Of a DNA stretch of 64,000 nucleotides, positions 60,222 through 64,000 are shown in pieces. Position numbers and translations under genes: made by a program. The notes below the pieces were generated by a model. It was not told where the DNA came from. It worked only from the letters and a program-made list of their open reading frames with translations, and made no database searches. The DNA is taken from contig JBBMNZ010000035.1 of NCBI GenBank assembly GCA_037954325.1, positions 3,452,501 through 3,516,500 on the forward strand. The letters are read 5' to 3'. The DNA is from Fistularia commersonii (Eukaryota; Chordata; Actinopteri; Syngnathiformes; Fistulariidae). Positions within the stretch are counted from its first letter, which is position 1. Each line of letters starts with the position of its first letter.

Positions 60222-60416
60222 GACGCAGATCAGAATGGAGAGAGGGAGAGAAGGGGAGGAAGAGGAGGAGGAGGCGGAGGAGGGTTCTTCCCATACAGTC
60301 AAACTTAAATAGACAGTTTAAATTTTTGTAATTAGTGTGAAATGACTGAGAATGAAAAAACAAAATCGGGCTTCTTCAGTTTGGTGTTTGTCCTCGGGGC
60401 CAAGAGCATCGCAGTC

Positions 60417-60449
<33 letters not shown>

Positions 60450-63400
60450 CACAGACACACTTCTTCGTAGTTCTCACGTGCAGCTGCTGCAAAGAAGAGG
60501 CCGAAGACACTCCTCTTCCTCCCTCCGCTCTGCGTTTGTCTTGGCGGCGAAGCTCCAAGCCATCCAATTTTTTTGCGTGTGTGCACGTGCACGTGTGCGC
60601 GCGTCTCATTTTCTTCCTCTTTTTCCTCTGCTGGAGTTGAGGATGACCGCTGGGGGGGTTAGACTCACCTTAGTTAAGTGGGGCTTAATCCCGACATTTA
60701 AAAAAAAAAAAAAGGGAAAAAGATTTGATTAACAGGTCGTCAATCCGGCACCGTTACCGCGGTGACCGTGCCGAAGCCAGAGAGCAGCTGCTGCGTTCAC
60801 TGACACCAAGTAAATTACAACAACCATCGTTTTATTTGATCGACTACTCGTGAGCTGATGGTTCTATTGTTCTACGATCTGCGTTTTTTTTTTTTTACGA
60901 TGCTTTTTATTTTTATGTCTTTTTTTGTTTTTTACTAGAAGGGATTTTCTGACCCTCGTTTTCATCTGGATTTGGTTTAAAAACTTGGATCTCTTCATTT
61001 ATAGAATCGTCTCAGAAACTATAAAATCTTATAATTGAAGAAAAACGGCAGAAATTAGTTGTTGGGTTTATTTTTTTTCAAATCAGGATTTATGAAAAAG
61101 GAAACTTGGCGAGGGAAAGTTTCAGGCGGCGTGTCTGCAAATACGGTGACCTTTACTGTGATAATATGACGACTCTCGGTTGATGATAATGGATCTGTAA
61201 TTTTCTGATGGTTTGCAGAAATGTCTTTGTTCGTCACCTGAGTTCAACGGCGGGAGAGTGATGCCTTTATCTCGTTTCTCCGGTCAAGGGCGTTCTAAAT
61301 ATTTCAAACCGAACTACCGACGGGACCTTTTCTAATCTTCTTTTCCCTCTGCTGGGTTTATTTGTCCGCTTCTGATTGGCGCCGTTTTGCGGCAGCGGCG
61401 GGTACTCGATGGCACGAGGGCGGCAACCAATCCCAGCTGTCGTTGGGATGAGGGGCGGGGCTTGACCTGGATGAGGTCAGCTGTCAATCAAAGGGCCACA
61501 TTTAGAGACGTCTCACCATTAATTCCCTCATCAAGGCAGCTACCAGTGGACAACCAGATTCTCCTGCCTCGGTTCTCTTCAAGTTCTTCTCCCTGGGTTC
61601 TTCCAGGATCTCCTGCCTGGGTTCCTCCATGTTCTCCTGCCTTGGTTCCTCCATGTTCTCCTACTTGGGCTCTCTTCATGTTCTTCTGCCCAGGTTCCTC
61701 CCGGTTCTCCTGCCCAGGCTCTCTTCATGTTCTTCTGCTTGGGTTCCTCCATGATCTACAGCCTGGGTTCTCTTCAGGTCCTCCTCCCTGGGTTCTTCCA
61801 GGATCTCCTGCCTGGGTTCCTCCATGTTCTCCTACTTGGTTCCTCCATGTTCTCCTACTTGGGCTCTCTTCATGTTCTTCTGCCCAGGTTCCTCCCGGTT
61901 CTCCTGCCCAGGCTCTCTTCATGTTCTCCTGCTTGGGTTCCTCCATGATCTACAGCCTTGGTTCTCTTCAGGTCCTCCTCCCTGGGTTCTTCCAGGATCT
62001 CCTGCCTGGGTTCCTCCATGTTCTCCTACTTGGTTCCTCCATGTTCTCCTACTTGGTTCCTCCATGTTCTCCTGCCTTGGTTCTTTCCGGATCTCTTGCT
62101 TAGGTTCCTCCATCTTCTCCTGCCCAGGTTCCTCCAGGTTCTCCTGCCTGGGCTCTCTTCATGTTCTCCTGCTTGGGTTCCTCCGAGTTCTCCTCCTGCA
62201 GTCCAAAGGAACAGTCAGGAGGTTGACTGAAGATGGCTGCCTCTGCAGAAGTGATTGACAGGTGACCAGGCTGGATTCGAAGGACCCTCCTAATATAAAA
62301 ACAACAAAAACTTCCATGTTTTTGCACGTCCATGCACAGTTTAGATCCTCAGGATGTTCCACAAAGATGTATCCACTTGTTACTTGGGCTTCTTACCGTT
62401 TCCACGGATGGCGTTCACCTTCTGCAGCTCACGTGCCGCCCGCCGCCATCTGCCAGTGTTCCATGTGACTCATCCGAGAAGTTTCATCTCCGTTGATTAG
62501 CTTCCCCTCTGCGGCGGCGGCGTTGTCTAAAACCCCAGGGGGAATTCCCTTCCACTTTCTCTGTCACAGCACACATCCCGGCTCCGAAGGCTCGCTCTTA
62601 TTTCCTCTTATTATTATTTTTTCTAACGCAGCAACTTCGTGTTTGCTGTAATGGCGACAAGAGGGTTCGGATCTGGTTCTCATGGTCGACGGGACTTTTG
62701 GCTCTGCAGGGATCCAAACAAGGAACATGTAGACACGTCCTTTCAAAAAAAAAAAAAATGAAAGAAAATAATCTAGTACGTGCTCTCGTCACATGACTCA
62801 CAACTGCAGTTCCGCAGTTTGGCCACTAGGGGGATTAGCATGGAGGTGATTAGCATCCACAAGGTTCCCAGTTTGGGTGGCAATTGGAAGGTTGTCGGTT
62901 CGATTCCTAACACTGAATCGCTCCCGGCGGTCTAGTGTGCACCTTGCATCGCGACAATATGTGTGTGAATAGGCGAAGGTGTGATTGACAGATTTAAGCC
63001 CCGCCTCTCACCCTTGGGACTCTCGGGATTGCCTCCTTTTCTTTTAAAAAATTCTCCCGTGGAAATCCGTCTCTCCTCTGCCATGTGCTTCATTTACCTT
63101 CCGTCCCGTAATGTACCCAGCTCTCATTGTTGAATCCTGAACTGATCGTCGGGATAAAATTTCAGTTTCATTTGAGTGTTCTCGACAAAAGCCAAGGTTG
63201 TTTGGTTTCATCGTCGGGTGGGAGTTGTTTTATTTTGTTTTGCAGAGCAAATTTTTCAAAACGATGGCTGAATTGCAAGTAAAACTGAATAAGCCTCTGC
63301 TTGTCTGGAGGACTTTAGAAGACACTGTTGGAAGAATTAGCTGCTATAAGTAACTACTATTAGCTTATTATCAATACCCCAAATTAGTGTGTGTGTGTGT

Positions 63401-63842
63401 GTGTGTTTCCCAGCAGTTTAAAAAGCTTCACTTTGTTTTGCTATTCCCCTCGCTCATCCGCGGTAGCGACCTCCGGCGGATCTCTGAATCGAGACGAGGC
63501 GACGCCGCATCTTAATTTGGGATTTTAAAAACCCGGCGTTAATCCGGGGCGGACCGTCTGGGACGGTGCTCGTCCAAATACCAGCTTTGAGCGCGACGCT
63601 CCGTTTCCTCTCCCCTGCTCGTTCTGCCACGAGCACATTCGGCAAACGAATGGAGTCGCCTCGTGAGATGGTGTGTGTGTGTGTGGTTGCCATGGTTTCA
63701 CCCTCGGGCAGATTCTAATGTTTTGTATTTCTTATACAGAGACCTGTCCAAGAACCTCATCTCCTCCCTGGATACGAGCCTGCTAGAGCGCCACACTGAC
63801 CTGAGAGAGCTGTGAGTCATTGTTGTCACCTGGAAGCACGCA

Positions 63843-63885
<43 letters not shown>

Positions 63886-63982
63886 CTCATCCCTCCATCT
63901 CTCTCTCGCTCAGGTATCTACAAGGGAACAGGATAAGCATCCTGCCCAGAGGAGTCTTCTGCTGCGGACCTTTGTCAGTCCT
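52623..63982 (+). CDS. PKD1: Polycystin-1, first three coding exons (gene continues right)
   Basis: Very large membrane receptor-like protein that partners polycystin-2 in primary cilia and cell junctions. Coding exons: 52623-52909, 63740-63811 and 63914-63982. All three internal borders are phase 2 (CT|A, CT|G, CT|). An in-frame TGA at 52617-52619 just before ATG 52623 supports this start. Residues 24-36 form a hydrophobic signal segment (LGFFSGLLLALCC). The mature N-terminus CGPCPANCSC...SCVVNCSGVGL is the Cys-rich cap before the leucine-rich repeats and matches recalled human PKD1 (CGPCEPPCLC...CRVNCSGRGL). Exons 2 and 3 each encode one leucine-rich repeat (DLSKNLISSLDTSLLE; YLQGNRISILPRGVF). 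Human PKD1 likewise has 72-nt exons 2 and 3; here exon 3 is 69 nt, one residue shorter but in frame. Intron 1 is 10.8 kb and intron 2 only 102 bp. Confidence 0.93.
52910..55330 (+). other. PKD1 intron 1, 5' part
   Basis: No exon recognised. A LINE-tail-like piece (ccccttgtgtcctcaaattt cccttcagggacaaataatg) lies at about 54900-54945. Several GC-rich stretches occur near 53,800-54,350. Confidence 0.5.
55335..55650. repeat. Composite inverted-repeat element, copy 1 (PKD1 intron 1)
   Basis: Starts cagatggatttgttgacaag, contains a minus-orientation core (gtgattgacagctctctggt) and, about 130 bp later, a plus-orientation core (gcgggtttaacctggacggg tcagctgtcaatcac). It ends gtatggagacatccagg. The two cores form a large potential hairpin. 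Copy 2 lies 2.1 kb downstream. Confidence 0.75.
57460..57820. repeat. Composite inverted-repeat element, copy 2 (PKD1 intron 1)
   Basis: Same block order as at 55335: cagatggatttgttgacaac, aacctcacagcaagaaag, gtgtgattgacagctgtctg, gcgggtttaacctggacggg, gtatggagacgtccaagc. It includes an extra segment (about 57520-57600) absent from copy 1. Confidence 0.75.
58512..58561. repeat. (GT)25 microsatellite, PKD1 intron 1
   Basis: Pure dinucleotide array. Confidence 0.97.
59239..59466. repeat. Two GT arrays, PKD1 intron 1
   Basis: GT/GC array at 59239-59266 and a longer GT array at 59426-59466 with ctgtg interruptions at its 3' end. Confidence 0.93.
59580..59850. repeat. CA arrays and CCTTAA-like hexamer tract
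   Basis: CA array 59581-59605, then T runs, then an irregular tract of ccttaacc/cctttacc motifs at about 59670-59755, then (AC)n at 59806-59848. Confidence 0.85.
59945..60300. repeat. Polypyrimidine tract, (AC)28 array and purine-rich tract
   Basis: An almost pure C/T stretch includes (CT)n at 60027-60055. (CA)n follows at 60164-60219, then a purine-rich gagagggagagaaggggagg stretch at 60236-60283. Pyrimidine and purine blocks flank an alternating dinucleotide array within 350 bp. A further (AC)n is at 60419-60446. Confidence 0.92.
60450..61420. other. PKD1 intron 1, no element recognised
   Basis: Mixed sequence with A/T homopolymers and no exon-like segment. Confidence 0.5.
61420..62290. 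repeat. Minisatellite bracketed by inverted copies of the dispersed repeat
   Basis: 61420-61530 is a plus-orientation repeat core (ggggcttgacctggatgagg tcagctgtcaatcaaagggcc). 62250-62280 is a minus-orientation core (gtgattgacaggtgaccagg ctggattcgaag). Between them, 61556-62200 is an array of about 22-26-bp units of the type ggttcctccatgttctcctg cctg. A higher-order unit of 194 bp is repeated: the block starting gggctctcttcatgttcttc at 61667 recurs at 61861. Confidence 0.88.
62815..63010 (+). repeat. Probable SINE remnant joined to a dispersed-repeat core
   Basis: gtgattagcatcc... ggtggcaattggaaggttgt cggttcgattcctaac has a tRNA-like B-box (ggttcgattcc), followed by a tgtgtgtgaataggcgaa segment typical of fish tRNA-derived SINEs. 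A minus-orientation dispersed-repeat core (gtgattgacagatttaagcc ccgcctctc) follows directly. Confidence 0.5.
63686..63699. promoter_or_regulatory. X-box-like motif before PKD1 exon 2
   Basis: GTTGCCATGGTTTC keeps the left half site and central CCATGG of the RFX consensus and lies 41 bp upstream of exon 2. A second intronic near-palindrome, GTTACCATGGTCAC, is at 56902-56915. Function is not established. Confidence 0.3.
63846..63883. repeat. (CA)19 microsatellite inside PKD1 intron 2
   Basis: Fills more than a third of the 102-bp intron 63812-63913 and ends 30 bp before the acceptor. Confidence 0.97.
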
Positions 63983-64000
63983 GTGAGTAAAACAACAGAG

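Noticed and set aside
61387..62103. 238-codon open frame (Leu/Pro/Ser-rich), with open frames on the other strand
   Set aside because: Translation of a minisatellite whose units happen to lack stops. Both strands are open and there is no gene structure.

Overview
The window is vertebrate nuclear DNA, most probably from a ray-finned (teleost) fish. Genes are split by GT-AG introns, the intergenic DNA is full of CA/GT microsatellites and decayed hAT and Tc1/mariner elements, and a short dispersed repeat typical of fish genomes recurs in both orientations. No prokaryotic operon, CRISPR array, rRNA or convincing tRNA gene was seen. All gene names rest on my memory of the human orthologues, not on a search.

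Layout. (1) 751-2886, plus strand: exons 2-8 of EXOSC1, the CSL4 cap subunit of the RNA exosome; exon 1 lies left of the window. (2) 4105-7429, minus strand: KNOP1, a lysine-rich nucleolar protein, tail-to-tail with EXOSC1. (3) 7840-7980: likely KNOP1 promoter with two RFX-like half sites and a plus-strand splice donor. The human neighbour in this place is IQCK; only a doubtful terminal exon of it (10667-10744) can be proposed. (4) 10898-12528, minus strand: GPRC5B, three coding exons. (5) 12529-35029: a long gene-poor stretch with a decayed hAT element, a palindromic element, LINE 3' tails and dispersed repeats. (6) 35030-39009, minus strand: a somatostatin receptor, best matched to SSTR5, with four coding exons separated by three phase-0 introns. 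(7) 39010-52622: intergenic, with two short elements whose target-site duplications are intact (hAT-type at 42590-43078, mariner-type at 49219-49504), a third terminal-inverted-repeat element, a BED-finger hAT fragment and an orphan CpG-rich block. (8) 52623-63982, plus strand: the first three coding exons of PKD1 (polycystin-1), with a 10.8 kb intron 1 crowded with microsatellites and a minisatellite. The gene continues past the right edge.

KNOP1-(IQCK)-GPRC5B is the human 16p12.3 order, and SSTR5 and PKD1 are both on human 16p13.3, so most of the window corresponds to human 16p. The genes do not form one pathway: there is an RNA-decay subunit, a nucleolar protein, an orphan receptor, a peptide-hormone receptor and a ciliary mechanosensor.

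I found no clear new biological system. The observations most worth a second look are a 147-bp tandem duplication that copies an EXOSC1 splice donor, the intron-split SSTR5, a repeated helix motif in KNOP1 exons, an excess of RFX X-box-like palindromes, and the inverted-repeat and higher-order minisatellite structures in PKD1 intron 1.
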